Positions 37,902 to 46,895 are shown, counted from the first letter of the stretch. The stretch: DNA of 64,000 nt from Serratia fonticola (GCF_001006005.1 NZ_CP011254.1:3410001-3474000); one strand, 5' to 3'. The notes: generated by a model from the letters alone, not told the origin. Translations and numbers: made by a program.

Positions 37902-38603
37902 TTAAAACCCGGCCTGTTGGTGTAACCGGACTGGGTCGATTACCGCAATGCGTTCACCGTTGACCGTAATAATTTGCTGCTCGCGCAGTTCAAACAGGAT
38001 GCGGTTGATACTGCGTGGGGCCACGGCAAACTGTTCGCTGAGCTGTTGTTTATTAATGGTAATTTCTCCTTCATTTTGGGCTCCCTGGTGTTGGTAGCTT
38101 TGCCACAGCGCATGGCAGACGCGCTGGTGCAATGAATAGAGACTGTCTTCGCCAGCTTTTTTCGATAGCTGGTAGTACTGGCTGCTGAACGACTGAATGA
38201 TTTTCTGGTTGAAGTAATTGTCGACCGTCAGCCAATGGCAAAAATCGCTGCGTGAAAGCGTCAGCAATGTCACCTCACTGGTCGCTTCTACCGAGCAGAT
38301 ATACGGCCGTTGCTCAAAGATCTCGAGCTCACCCAGCATATCTCCGGCATGGTAGCGCGCCTGTAAATATTTACGCCCATCGTCGGCGTGAATAAAAACG
38401 TCCACGTTACCCTGCGCTATCAGATGAAATTCATGACAAATTTCATGCTGTTGGCAGATCAGTGTGCCGGGTCTGACCTGTTGTAACTGCCAACGGCGTA
38501 ATATAGCCAACGGGCAATATTTCAGCAGGTCGTAAAGTATGGCGTCACCGGTAACCAACTCGACAACGCTCAACCATTCACTGCTTTTTTTGTCGTTCTG
38601 CAT
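37902..38603 (-). CDS. Crp/Fnr-family regulator
   Basis: A 233-residue regulator: cyclic-nucleotide-like beta-roll at about 40-140 (YHAGDMLGELEIFEQRPYIC), dimerisation helix, and C-terminal helix-turn-helix (INKQQLSEQFAVAPRSINRI, then LFELREQQII). The beta-roll lacks the full cAMP-binding RxS pair of CRP and the N-terminal Cys cluster of FNR, so the signal is unknown. It lies upstream of pnuC and the phosphorylase on the same strand and could control them; an ERIC separates them. Confidence 0.85.
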   Translation of the reverse strand: MQNDKKSSEWLSVVELVTGDAILYDLLKYCPLAILRRWQLQQVRPGTLICQQHEICHEFHLIAQGNVDVFIHADDGRKYLQARYHAGDMLGELEIFEQRPYICSVEATSEVTLLTLSRSDFCHWLTVDNYFNQKIIQSFSSQYYQLSKKAGEDSLYSLHQRVCHALWQSYQHQGAQNEGEITINKQQLSEQFAVAPRSINRILFELREQQIITVNGERIAVIDPVRLHQQAGF

Positions 38604-38781
38604 AGCGTTAACTATAAAGTTCCTCGGCAGGTAAGGACAGGACGCCAGTCCGACAGCAATGTCAAAAAGGGCGTAAAACTGGAAGCTGGCTCTGATATTA
38701 GAATATTGCTCGGGACATTTGTCCCAGCTTGTTTATCGGCAGGGTGGTGATGTGATGGCACTCACAGATTTAATGGGGGAA

Positions 38782-38812
38782 AAGATGGGGAAAGCTAATT
38801 CCCCATCTTTTG
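38782..38812. terminator. Bidirectional-type hairpin after the DUF3313-like lipoprotein gene
   Basis: AGATGGGGAA and TTCCCCATCT arms with T runs on both strands, 13 bases past the lipoprotein stop on the - strand. Confidence 0.7.
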
Positions 38813-38824
38813 CAGCACTAATTA

Positions 38825-39490
38825 TTATTTTGGGAAGTTCACAATATCGTCAATCATGTCATCAATACCTTTTTTCACGTCCGCAAAGGTGATTGGTGCG
38901 GTACTGTTGCCGACAGTTTTACCATAACCTTTACGGACCACGGCCAGTACCGTTTTGCCGGTATCCTGATCGACCAGTTTAGCTTCAAGGAATAATGCGG
39001 CATTCTGCGTTCTGTGCCCGCTGGCTGCCATGGTGGTCGCGATCACGGCGGCTACCGGGACGACTTCATAGAACTGCAGGTCTTCGTTTTCAGCAACGAT
39101 TGCGGTAACGGCCACATTGGCGACCAATACGCGCTTACCAGATGCGTTAGGTAACACGGTTGCACGCTGAGCGATGGCGGCTTTGAGGCGTGAGTTGGCG
39201 TATTCCCTGACTTGATCCAGCGTTGCCTGGCTTACGCGCGCATTCGGTTTGGCTGGCGGGTAAAAGGCAACTGGCTGGACGTAGATACCACGGTAATCAG
39301 ACACATTAAAATCAGGGGCTATCCAGCGTAAAACCTCATGCCCGCTAGGGGTTGTTGTTTTTTGTAGTTTGCTATAATCCTGCAGGAACCCAGAGTACTG
39401 AGTGGTTTCTGCCACCTTTGAGGAACATCCCGCTAACAATATACCCGCAGCTAATACGGCCGCGGCAACGCCAAAACGATTTTTTTTCAT
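38825..39490 (-). CDS. Lipoprotein, DUF3313-like
   Basis: A 221-residue lipoprotein with lipobox LLAGC (acylated Cys at 22), then SKVAETTQYSGFLQDYSKLQ and a DUF3313-like body (VLRWIAPDFNVSDYRGIYVQ, LEAKLVDQDTGKTVLAVVRK). Such proteins are exported and membrane-anchored; their function is unknown. The ATG at 39490 has GGGAAG upstream; the reading from 39550 would place residues ahead of a clear signal peptide and is rejected. Confidence 0.8.
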   Translation of the reverse strand: MKKNRFGVAAAVLAAGILLAGCSSKVAETTQYSGFLQDYSKLQKTTTPSGHEVLRWIAPDFNVSDYRGIYVQPVAFYPPAKPNARVSQATLDQVREYANSRLKAAIAQRATVLPNASGKRVLVANVAVTAIVAENEDLQFYEVVPVAAVIATTMAASGHRTQNAALFLEAKLVDQDTGKTVLAVVRKGYGKTVGNSTAPITFADVKKGIDDMIDDIVNFPK

Positions 39491-39849
39491 ATACTTCCCA
39501 TCATGAAGTAGGGTTGGTTTGTGCCTAAAAAATATAGCACTAACCTGCAAAATAAAACATGGGGTAACTTCTTAAAGAAAATAACGTTGTTACAGATTGG
39601 CTTTTATTACGACAGGGATAGCTCATTAATAAACCCCGACGCAATGGCGTCGCCAAAGGGTTTGTAATGCAAGGCCCGCAATTCACCCTGTGAGCGGCGA
39701 TTGGTGTGCCGCACCCACCATAAAAAACCATGTTGCCATTGGTTACAATTAATGTCCTGTCAGAGTAAAACCACAGGTTTGTCAGTGCCTTCTATCAGGC
39801 GTTACATCTGGCACATCATCCTTACCCAAGCATGACATTTCTATACACT

Positions 39850-39947
39850 CGCGCTGGTAAGGTTATTCCAGCCCGATGATGTTGTGTTAGTCCTGTAGTG
39901 TATTACCATCCCTTTGATTTTATCCCGCCTTGTGCGGGATTTTTTTT
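39850..39947 (+). ncRNA. Candidate small RNA ending in a strong terminator
   Basis: ATCCCGC, a TTGT-type loop and GCGGGAT are followed by eight T bases (39922-39947), with no coding gene upstream on the + strand for more than 10 kb. A TATACA box at 39842-39847 could start a transcript near 39850, giving about 95 nt. The region has no convincing open frame. No known sRNA family was recognised; the 5' end is a guess. Confidence 0.35.
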
Positions 39948-40039
39948 GCGCGTCGGGCGTGCTCAATGCGTTAGTCTGTCTGGAAGCGGTTAGATAGCGT
40001 GGTGACTTGCCGGTTAAAGAGGGGAGAGCTTGGGGGGAT

Positions 40040-40144
40040 CCACTTTTTCTGCACAATTGAGGATTATGATATGCCGGTTATTAGCCCGTTTGGGCTAACA
40101 CTGCATTTCGACACTTTATGCCCGGTTCCTAGCCGGGCTTTTTT
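40040..40144 (+). ncRNA. Candidate small RNA or leader with two hairpins
   Basis: TTAGCCCGTTTGGGCTAA (40081-40098) folds on itself and GCCCGGTTCCTAGCCGGGC (40120-40138) with six T bases forms a strong terminator. GAGGATTATGATATG just before would allow translation of a short peptide through the first hairpin, which looks like an attenuator, but the open frame continues past the terminator without a recognisable product. The rest of the 40145-40583 stretch shows only AT-rich promoter-like sequence before the GGDEF gene. Confidence 0.35.
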
Positions 40145-40583
40145 ACGTCTAAGCTTGCTGCTTTACCATCACTACCCGTGCTGGCCTGTGGGCCTGCGCC
40201 GTAACTGTCCATTTAGTTTTCGACCTCCAGCCAGCCTGCAGCTCTTTACGGGCTTTTCTCATTGCGCTTCTGCTGGCATTGCAGGAAAATAACCCGTAAG
40301 TAAGAAGAGTCTTAACCTTATACCCTTATAATTTCTCATAGTTTGTTATTTCAATAGCGTTAACAATTTAGACTATGCTGTTAACAACCATGTTCGTTAA
40401 AAGGATGAGTCCAGCGAACAGGGTTTTACATTGTCAGCGGCGAATTAAACTAATAAGACACGATAGGGTTTTTGATTGATTTAATTGACCATTTTAATGG
40501 GCGTTGTGGTTCGTTGTTACTTTTTTGGGGAAAGAAAGCATGCTTATAGTCAGTGTTGTTATTATTGCCTCGCAGGTTATTTC

Positions 40584-42023
40584 ATGAGCGTAGAAAGACA
40601 GCGTTTGCCAGCGACGGTTCTGCTGGTCAATGTATTTTTATTGGCCTACCTGCTTTCCTTGTTTGGCATCTTCACCCGCCCGTTAGGGTCACTCTCTCTG
40701 TTTTGGCCGGTGAATGCTATTTTGCTTGGCCTGATGCTGCGTAAACCTGGCTATGCGACGATGTTGGGATGGATTGGCACCTATCTTGGCATGATTGCTG
40801 CCGATTTCAGCGCCGGCGGAAACTGGCCACTGGCACTTTGGCTAAATGCCTGCAATATGGCGCTGATTGCCACCGGCTATGCCGTGATGTCGATGCTGCC
40901 CAAGTCTCAACGGCGTATGGGCAAGCCCCAGGCGATTTTGTATATGTTTACCGCCTGTCTGCTGGGGGCCGCGCTATCGGCAACGCTGTCAGTGTTGCGC
41001 ACTGACAGTCAATACAACAATACGCTGATCATTGCCTGGATGTCCTGGTTTAGCGAACAGTTCTCGACCAACCTGTTAATCCTGCCGGTGGTGCTGGCCG
41101 CGCCACGCTTAAAGCAATTGCTGAGCCTGCAGTTTGGCTGGCAATTGCGTTCCAGCCTGCCTTTGCTGGCGTTGTTGCTTTCGTTGGCGCTTAGCGTGTA
41201 TATCGGTGGGCCGGGCGCGATAGCCTTCCCCATCCCCGCACTGCTATGGTGCGCCGTGCGTTATCATTTATTTACCGTCACCTTGCTGACGTTTCTCACC
41301 GGCGTGACGGAGATTGTCAGCATTTCTGCCAATCTGATGCTGTATGAAACGCCGGGAGCGCGAGGGGCGGTCATGGACAGCCTGATGTCAGCCCGTTTGG
41401 GGATTGCCATGTTGGTGATGGGGCCGCTGATTTTGTCCAGCTCGATTGCCGTTAGCCGTAAACTGCTGCGCCGGTTGGAGCACAGTGCGAACCACGACTT
41501 CCTTACCGGGACACTGGCGCGTAGTGCTTTAACGCGCAAAGGCAGGGAAATGCTGGAACAGAAGCAGCGCACGAAGGAGGCGGTGTCGCTGTTGTTAATC
41601 GATATCGATCACTTCAAACTGATCAATGATACCCATGGTCATGCCATCGGTGACCATGTTCTGGCAGCATTCGCCCATATTTTGCGACGTGAGCTGCGCC
41701 ACGACCAGCTATTTGGTCGTCTGGGGGGGGAAGAGTTTGCCATTATGCTGCCGCGAGCGCTGGGGACGCAGGCGGTGGCCCTGGGGGAACATTTGCGCCG
41801 GCGGATAGAAAGTGCCGAACTGAACCCGAACGGCAAAGCGCCATTACGGATCACGATTAGTGTGGGCGTGGCGAGTTTGGCAATGAATGAGGATAAATCA
41901 CTGGAACAGTTGATGAATATGGCGGACATTGCGCTTTATCGCGCCAAGTCCCAAGGCCGCAACTGCGTAGAATCGTTTAACATGGTCAGCGGTAACAGCC
42001 TCAACCATGTCATATTCAAATAG
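40584..42023 (+). CDS. MASE1-GGDEF diguanylate cyclase
   Basis: A 479-residue membrane protein: MASE1-like sensor region with about eight helices (residues 5-300; LFWPVNAILLGLMLRKPGYA, LPVVLAAPRLKQL) and a C-terminal GGDEF domain (about 310-470) with LLIDIDHFKLINDTHGHAIG and the active site GRLGGEEF. The GGEEF signature and the metal-binding Asp are intact, so it should make c-di-GMP; the inhibitory RxxD motif is replaced by RHDQ. The ATG at 40584 is taken because the sensor fits the family from there; an upstream start at 40485 is possible. Confidence 0.87.
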   Translation: MSVERQRLPATVLLVNVFLLAYLLSLFGIFTRPLGSLSLFWPVNAILLGLMLRKPGYATMLGWIGTYLGMIAADFSAGGNWPLALWLNACNMALIATGYAVMSMLPKSQRRMGKPQAILYMFTACLLGAALSATLSVLRTDSQYNNTLIIAWMSWFSEQFSTNLLILPVVLAAPRLKQLLSLQFGWQLRSSLPLLALLLSLALSVYIGGPGAIAFPIPALLWCAVRYHLFTVTLLTFLTGVTEIVSISANLMLYETPGARGAVMDSLMSARLGIAMLVMGPLILSSSIAVSRKLLRRLEHSANHDFLTGTLARSALTRKGREMLEQKQRTKEAVSLLLIDIDHFKLINDTHGHAIGDHVLAAFAHILRRELRHDQLFGRLGGEEFAIMLPRALGTQAVALGEHLRRRIESAELNPNGKAPLRITISVGVASLAMNEDKSLEQLMNMADIALYRAKSQGRNCVESFNMVSGNSLNHVIFK

Positions 42024-42027
42024 CGTT

Positions 42028-42189
42028 TCAGCCCTGCTTTGGTGCGAATTGCGTGCCGCAGTTGGGGCAAATCAAGGTGCTGAGTTTACGCAGTTTTGAA
42101 CATTGCTGTTCGGTAACATAAGCACACTTTGGGCAGGCAATTTGAGTGGTGCGGTTATTGTAACCTTTAACGCTGGTGGATTCAGACAT
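42028..42189 (-). CDS. Small zinc-ribbon protein
   Basis: A 53-residue protein with two Cys pairs, IACPKCAY and LICPNCGT, spaced by about 20 residues as in a zinc ribbon; the chain starts MSESTSVKGYNNRTTQ and ends FAPKQG. It resembles small enterobacterial zinc-ribbon proteins of unknown role. AGGT lies about ten bases before the ATG at 42189; the frame extends to 42219. It lies downstream of a cold-shock-domain gene on the same strand. Confidence 0.7.
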   Translation of the reverse strand: MSESTSVKGYNNRTTQIACPKCAYVTEQQCSKLRKLSTLICPNCGTQFAPKQG

Positions 42190-42262
42190 ATCGCGTACCT
42201 GTGTCAGGTGAAAACCCACGCTAACACAGGTGCTATTAAATAGCTTCGAATGTTTTCAGGGG

Positions 42263-42751
42263 CTATAGGGTCTTCAACGCCTGCACGGTTTCATCGATAT
42301 CGATTTCATGCTCAGAGAAGACGTGAGTCGCGTTCTGGAAGGTGGTAACTGACAGCATACGCAGCGTTTCCGTGGCGGTCTGTGGCGCTTCGGCTACTTG
42401 CGGACGGATACGGTTCATCAGCAAACCAACGGACAACACGGTGTTCTCTTTATCGACCTCCACCTTGACCGGCACTTCTTTGGTGAAGGTATCGAAGGAC
42501 TTGATGCTGGAGATTTTGATCCTCTCGTTGGCGATGGTGATGTACTTGCTTGGTGCCTGTACCTTTACCGCATAGGCCGAGGGCCCTTTGGTATTGTTGG
42601 TTGGCTCAAAGGTTACCAGCGCATTTTTCTTAATCAGCTCTGGGTTTTGCACTTTAATCACGTGAAAATAACGATTTTCCCCGTTCTCGTCGGTGATAAA
42701 ACCGAAGCCTTTGTCTTCAAAAAAAGTCGTTATCTTGCCGTTCATGGTCAT
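42263..42751 (-). CDS. Cold-shock-domain protein with extra C-terminal domain
   Basis: A 162-residue protein. Residues 1-70 form a CspA-like domain (NGKITTFFEDKGFGFITDEN, RNP1 KGFGFIT present; RNP2 altered to NRYFHVIKV). Residues 71-162 form a separate part (YITIANERIKISSIKSFDTF, TVLSVGLLMNRIRP) not known to me. Nucleic acid binding is expected. Start unsure: ATGs at 42757, 42751 and 42745 all occur before NGKIT. Divergent from cspE. Confidence 0.72.
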   Translation of the reverse strand: MTMNGKITTFFEDKGFGFITDENGENRYFHVIKVQNPELIKKNALVTFEPTNNTKGPSAYAVKVQAPSKYITIANERIKISSIKSFDTFTKEVPVKVEVDKENTVLSVGLLMNRIRPQVAEAPQTATETLRMLSVTTFQNATHVFSEHEIDIDETVQALKTL

Positions 42752-43079
42752 TCTCATCAGGTCGTTCGTAACAGCGCTAATGATAACGCGTAATGCCGTG
42801 CAGTGACAGGGGGACGGTGTTTCATCAGTAAGACGAAAAGGGTTGAGGGGCAACAATGGGCCTTAGAGGTGTTTAATCGGTCGCTCAACGGTTTTTTGGC
42901 GGATTGGGCTGCCTCGGACATCTCTGGTAACCGCGGACATCAATTTACATGGCAAATAACCGACTTTTTCACTTTTTATCGATTTTATGTGATCTGTGTT
43001 GTGGACAAAATCCCGTCTAATTGCTGTACTGTATTGGACACACATTTTGTGTCTTACATTCACGTTAAAGGTAAGTTTG

Positions 43080-43289
43080 ATGTCTAAGATTAAAGGTAGC
43101 GTTAAGTGGTTTAATGAATCTAAAGGTTTCGGTTTCATTACTCCAGAAGATGGTAGCAAGGACGTTTTCGTTCACTTCTCTGCCATCGCTAGCAATGGTT
43201 TCAAAACTCTTGCTGAAGGCCAGCGTGTAGAATTTGAAATCACGAACGGTGCCAAAGGGCCATCTGCTGCTAACGTTATCGCTATCTAA
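43080..43289 (+). CDS. cspE: Cold-shock-like protein CspE
   Basis: A 69-residue RNA chaperone of the CspA family: [20 protein letters not shown] with RNP1, [20 protein letters not shown] with RNP2, ending [10 protein letters not shown]. The match to E. coli CspE is near-complete. It melts RNA hairpins and causes transcription antitermination. The 220-base upstream gap suggests a long leader; AAAGGTAAG precedes the ATG. Position before crcB is as in E. coli. Confidence 0.95.
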   Translation: MSKIKGSVKWFNESKGFGFITPEDGSKDVFVHFSAIASNGFKTLAEGQRVEFEITNGAKGPSAANVIAI

Positions 43290-43310
43290 GCTACAGTAGC
43301 CAAAATTGTT

Positions 43311-43338
43311 AAAACCCGCTCCATGAGCGGGTTTTTTA
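43311..43338 (+). terminator. Intrinsic terminator of cspE
   Basis: AAAACCCGCTCCATGAGCGGGTTTTTT-like structure: CCCGCT and AGCGGG arms around CCATG, then a T run, 22 bases after the cspE stop. The A run on the other side makes it able to work in both directions. Confidence 0.88.
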
Positions 43339-43363
43339 TGCTTTTTTTTCAGGCTGGGAGCGG

Positions 43364-43459
43364 TTAAGGGAACAGGTAAACCTTGATGAAGGCCAGGACG
43401 ATCAACACGCACGTCAGGGTGACAATCCATTCAGTAGTGGTTTTTGGCAGGTTAAACAT
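43364..43459 (-). CDS. Small membrane protein, 31 aa, unrecognised
   Basis: The frame reads MFNLPKTTTEWIVTLTCVLI then VLAFIKVYLFP and TAA. GAGGAATTG stands about six bases before the ATG. Residues 11-25 make one hydrophobic helix with a short N-terminal and a lysine-bearing C-terminal end. It lies between cspE and crcB; the cspE terminator could end its mRNA from the other side. No family recognised. Confidence 0.65.
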   Translation of the reverse strand: MFNLPKTTTEWIVTLTCVLIVLAFIKVYLFP

Positions 43460-43537
43460 TCAATTCCTCACTCAGCACAGGTTACTGAGCGAGGATTATC
43501 CCGATGGCAGATTAAGAAAACATTAAGCCCCGAGATT

Positions 43538-43921
43538 TCATTGGCCGTAGAACGCTCTGACCAGCATAAAGGCCAACAGCGTCATCGCCAGCGAACCCGC
43601 CAGGTTGAGCAGCATATTGGTGATGGCCCAGACAACACGCCCGTCCTGCAACAGATAAACCACTTCGAGTGAGAAGGTAGAGAAGGTAGTCAACCCGCCG
43701 CAAAATCCGGTAGTGATCAGCAGCTTCCAAACCGGATCAATGTGTGTCATACGGATAAACAGCGCCAGTGCCAGCCCGATGATAAACCCCCCCACCAGGT
43801 TGACGGTCAAAGTGCCTAATGGAATATGCGGATGTAGAGGGTTTAGCTTAAGGCTCACTGCCCAGCGTAATACGCTACCCAAACCACCGCCAATAAACAC
43901 AGCCAGTAAAGAACTCCACAT
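43538..43921 (-). CDS. crcB: Fluoride channel CrcB/Fluc
   Basis: A 127-residue membrane protein with four helices, a dual-topology fluoride exporter: [33 protein letters not shown] (with the conserved Asn) and [18 protein letters not shown], which carries the family GxxGGxTTFSTF motif. It expels F- as a homodimer. A fluoride riboswitch lies in its leader, so expression should rise with fluoride. Confidence 0.95.
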   Translation of the reverse strand: MWSSLLAVFIGGGLGSVLRWAVSLKLNPLHPHIPLGTLTVNLVGGFIIGLALALFIRMTHIDPVWKLLITTGFCGGLTTFSTFSLEVVYLLQDGRVVWAITNMLLNLAGSLAMTLLAFMLVRAFYGQ

Positions 43922-43972
43922 GGTGATAAACCCTATCTAAAGATGGAAGAGGCTCAGAAAGGTTCAGGCAAG

Positions 43973-44048
43973 CGCCTACGCACCTCTCTGAGAGGTTACG
44001 TAGACATCATCAGCCTGTGAAAGGCGGTTATGGAGGAATGTCATCTCC
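43973..44048 (-). promoter_or_regulatory. Fluoride riboswitch (crcB motif) in the crcB leader
   Basis: On the - strand GGAGATGACATTCCTCC (44048-44032), TAACCGCC and then GGCTGATGATGTCTACG follow the crcB-motif consensus (GGxGATGGxxTTCCxCC, TAACCGCC, GCTGATGATxCCTAC), giving the stems and pseudoknot of the fluoride aptamer. Just after it CTACG...CGTAG with ACCTCTCAGAGAGGT inside can act as the expression platform. It ends 52 bases before the crcB ATG. Confidence 0.9.
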
Positions 44049-44148
44049 GTTTGTTGGCACGAAGCAATCGCACGGGGCAGATTTTACACCTTGTCGCTGT
44101 GGTTTTGCTAGCTGGATGGGTATTGCTAACAATTCTGCCATCGCTGTT

Positions 44149-44273
44149 CCCCCTCACTCCAACCCTCTCCCCAAAAAGGAGAGGGAGCCAGTCCGGTGTT
44201 GTGGTCCGGCGCAGGAGCTAATCTGTGGCACGTCCGGTCCCCTCTCCCTGTGGGAGAGGGCTAGGGTGAGGGG
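44149..44273. repeat. Palindromic intergenic repeat, family A copy 3
   Basis: Starts CCCCTCACTCCAACCCTCTC, ends GAGAGGGCTAGGGTGAGGGG; the interior has GGTCCCCTCTCCCTGTGGGA. Lies between crcB's leader and the 3' end of the MASE2 cyclase gene. Length 125, shorter inside than the copies near 752 and 60743. Confidence 0.8.
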
Positions 44274-44343
44274 AGCTGACGAACACCTGATTACGCTAGC
44301 AACTTATCCACCCATCAAGTTATTAGCTTAATAAACTAGTGGG

Positions 44344-45408
44344 TTAGCAATGATGTACGGCGAGTTCCTGCCGGTTGCGGCCATTATTTTTTGCCCGATA
44401 CAGTGCGATATCGGCGGCCTTCAACCACTCCTGGTAGCCGGGCATCTCGGGCTGGTAATCGGCGATCCCAGCGCTGATATTCAGCTTTAACTCAGGGGCT
44501 TCACGGAAGACGACCTCGTTCAGGCGCTCCTGAATGCGGTGGAGCGCCAGGCTGGCCTGTTCGGCACTGGTATTGGGCAACACCGTGCCAAACTCATCAC
44601 CGCCGTAGCGGCCAACGATATCCATCGCCCGCAGCCCCAGCACCAACTCTTCCGCCAGCACGATCAGCGCCTCATCCCCCAGCCCATGGCCAAAGGTGTC
44701 GTTGATGGCTTTGAAATGGTCAATATCCATCAGGATCAGCGTAGCCGTATGATTATAGCGCCGGCAGCTATCAAACTCATTGTGCAGCAGGTGTTCCCAA
44801 TGGCGGCGGTTAAACACGCCGGTCAAGCCATCACGCGTGCTGATACGCAATAACTCCTGTTGCTTTTCTGCCAGCCGCTTGGCGGTCTGGTAGGTCACAT
44901 AACCCAGGAAGACTGGGTAGATGAAGATCATCGGCAGACACAGATAAACCTGCAGCGGTGTGGATTGTGGCGTAAACGGGAAGCCGAGTATCGCACTGGT
45001 AACCAGCGCCCCGATAATTTGCGCCATCAGCCCTTTGAAATACAGAGACGGCCCGCCGGAGGCGATATTGTTCATCCCCATCATCGATAGGATCACCACG
45101 GAGGGGAGTGCATTGAAACCCATGATGGCGACCCACATCCCACCTAACAGTGCATCGATGAGCAGGTTGCGGATCTCGGTGGCGTAGGGGGCTTCGCTGC
45201 GGATAGACCACTGATAAGCGATATGTGGCCAGATAAAGCCATTCACTGCCAGCAAGATCCACACGCCAACCGGCTGGTGTCCTGGATAGAGCGCCGTAAG
45301 TACGCACCAGAAACCAATCGCCAGGCCGACAATACGTGGCAGGTAGAGGCGCCTGGCGAAGTTGAGGCCTGCACGCCGGGTGTTAAAAGCCGATGGAGCT
45401 GTAGGCAT
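44344..45408 (-). CDS. dgcC: MASE2-GGDEF diguanylate cyclase, DgcC/AdrA-like
   Basis: A 354-residue membrane cyclase. The N-terminal MASE2 region (about 20-180, five or six helices; GLNFARRLYLPRIVGLAIGF, VFLGYVTYQTAKRLAE) precedes GGDEF (about 190-350) with STRDGLTGVFNRRHWEHLL, MDIDHFKAINDTFGHGLGDE and GRYGGDEF. It is close to E. coli DgcC (YaiC/AdrA), which makes c-di-GMP for cellulose production. Its place between crcB and tatE is not that of E. coli. Confidence 0.88.
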   Translation of the reverse strand: MPTAPSAFNTRRAGLNFARRLYLPRIVGLAIGFWCVLTALYPGHQPVGVWILLAVNGFIWPHIAYQWSIRSEAPYATEIRNLLIDALLGGMWVAIMGFNALPSVVILSMMGMNNIASGGPSLYFKGLMAQIIGALVTSAILGFPFTPQSTPLQVYLCLPMIFIYPVFLGYVTYQTAKRLAEKQQELLRISTRDGLTGVFNRRHWEHLLHNEFDSCRRYNHTATLILMDIDHFKAINDTFGHGLGDEALIVLAEELVLGLRAMDIVGRYGGDEFGTVLPNTSAEQASLALHRIQERLNEVVFREAPELKLNISAGIADYQPEMPGYQEWLKAADIALYRAKNNGRNRQELAVHHC

Positions 45409-45626
45409 CCCATGTTTCCCTGTGATGAATTATGCAGCCGGTCTGGAGCCGGAAAAAGCGAATAGCCAAGAATATTCCTTATAATCTAAGCATAGATCAT
45501 CTCAGGTAGATCTCACCTTGTTACAACTGGTTGTTGTTATAGCCGAAAGAAAGTCGCTAAATACCTATAGACAAAGTTTGTTCCCGTGCTGCGTCCTGCA
45601 GCCATAAATGAATAAAGAAGGTGAAT

Positions 45627-45833
45627 ATGGAAGGTATCAGTATTACCAAGCTGCTGGTAATTGCGGTGTTGATCGTGTTGCTGTTCGGCACCAGCAAACT
45701 GCGTACTCTGGGCGCGGATCTGGGGGCTGCGCTGAAAGGCTTCAAAAAAGCGGTGGGCGATGACACCTCTCCTGCACAGAATACGGCTGAAACGCCTACC
45801 GCGCAGCAGAGCGTCGAAAAGAAAGACATTTAA
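45627..45833 (+). CDS. tatE: Sec-independent translocase subunit TatE
   Basis: A 68-residue TatA-type protein: [20 protein letters not shown] membrane helix with the FG hinge, then the amphipathic helix [20 protein letters not shown] and a polar tail. It forms part of the twin-arginine export pore. The ATG at 45627 has GAAGG upstream; the GTG at 45621 is less suited. Place before lipA, convergent, as in E. coli. Confidence 0.93.
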   Translation: MEGISITKLLVIAVLIVLLFGTSKLRTLGADLGAALKGFKKAVGDDTSPAQNTAETPTAQQSVEKKDI

Positions 45834-45854
45834 CCGCCTCTGCCGTTGAGCCAT

Positions 45855-45888
45855 AAAAAAACGGATGCCGTAAGGACATCCGTTTTTT
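45855..45888. terminator. Bidirectional terminator between tatE and lipA
   Basis: AAAAAACGGATG...CATCCGTTTTTT: seven-base arms plus A and T runs, serving the convergent tatE and lipA genes. Confidence 0.88.
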
Positions 45889-45929
45889 GGCGTTAATCGC
45901 GGGTGAAGCGTAACAAAAGATTACCGCGG

Positions 45930-46895
45930 TTACTTCACTTCCAGCCCTTTGGCCTGCAAGTCCGCATGATAGGACGAACGCACAAACGGGCCGCAGGCAG
46001 CATGGGTAAAGCCCATTGCCATCGCTTCTTCTTTCATTTCGTCAAACTCCGCCGGGCTGACATAGCGCTGCACTGGCAGATGGTGACGGCTTGGCTGCAG
46101 ATATTGCCCCAGCGTCAGCATGGTTACGCCATGACGGCGCAGATCGCGCATCACTTCCACGATTTCCGCGTTGGTTTCACCCAAACCCACCATCAGGCCT
46201 GACTTGGTCGGAATAGACGGGTGAGCTTCTTTAAAGCGCTCCAGCAACTTCAGTGACCACTCGTAATTAGCCCCTGGGCGTACCTGACGATAAACACGCG
46301 GCACGTTTTCCAGGTTATGGTTAAACACGTCTGGCGGCGTAGCGGTAAGGATTTCCAGCGCACGATCCATACGGCCACGGAAGTCTGGCACCAGGGTTTC
46401 GATCTTGATGTTCGGGCTCTTGGCACGGATGGCGGTAATGCAGTCGGCAAAGTGCTGTGCGCCACCGTCACGTAAATCGTCACGGTCAACCGAGGTGATC
46501 ACCACATAGCGCAATGCCATGTCGGCAATGGTTTGTCCCAGCTTTTCCGGCTCGTTGGCATCGGGAGCCACCGGGCGGCCATGAGCCACGTCGCAGAATG
46601 GGCAACGGCGGGTACAGATGGCCCCCAGGATCATGAAGGTGGCGGTACCGTGGTTAAAGCACTCAGACAGGTTTGGGCATGACGCCTCTTCGCAGACCGA
46701 ATGCAGGCCATTTTTGCGCATCGCGGCCTTGATGCCTTGAATGCGCGTAGAGTCGGCAGGGAGCTTGATCTTCATCCACTCGGGTTTGCGTAACAGCTCT
46801 TGGCGTTCGGTGGCCACCGTTTTTACCGGGATTAACGCCATTTTGTCTGCATCGCGGTATTTGACGCCGCGTTCCATCTGAATCGGTTTACTCAT
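45930..46895 (-). CDS. lipA: Lipoyl synthase LipA
   Basis: A 321-residue radical SAM enzyme that inserts two sulphurs into octanoyl groups on E2 and H proteins. The auxiliary cluster uses [12 protein letters not shown], the SAM cluster CTRRCPFCD (CxxxCxxC), and the C-terminal RSSY serine is the auxiliary-cluster ligand. 321 residues is the E. coli length. The ATG at 46895 lies inside the end of lipB (8-base overlap), so the genes are coupled. Confidence 0.96.
   Translation of the reverse strand: MSKPIQMERGVKYRDADKMALIPVKTVATERQELLRKPEWMKIKLPADSTRIQGIKAAMRKNGLHSVCEEASCPNLSECFNHGTATFMILGAICTRRCPFCDVAHGRPVAPDANEPEKLGQTIADMALRYVVITSVDRDDLRDGGAQHFADCITAIRAKSPNIKIETLVPDFRGRMDRALEILTATPPDVFNHNLENVPRVYRQVRPGANYEWSLKLLERFKEAHPSIPTKSGLMVGLGETNAEIVEVMRDLRRHGVTMLTLGQYLQPSRHHLPVQRYVSPAEFDEMKEEAMAMGFTHAACGPFVRSSYHADLQAKGLEVK

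Noticed and set aside
39999..40292. A 97-codon frame over the second orphan terminator
   Set aside because: It spans a strong terminator hairpin and lacks any family features; a short leader peptide at its start (40072) cannot be excluded.
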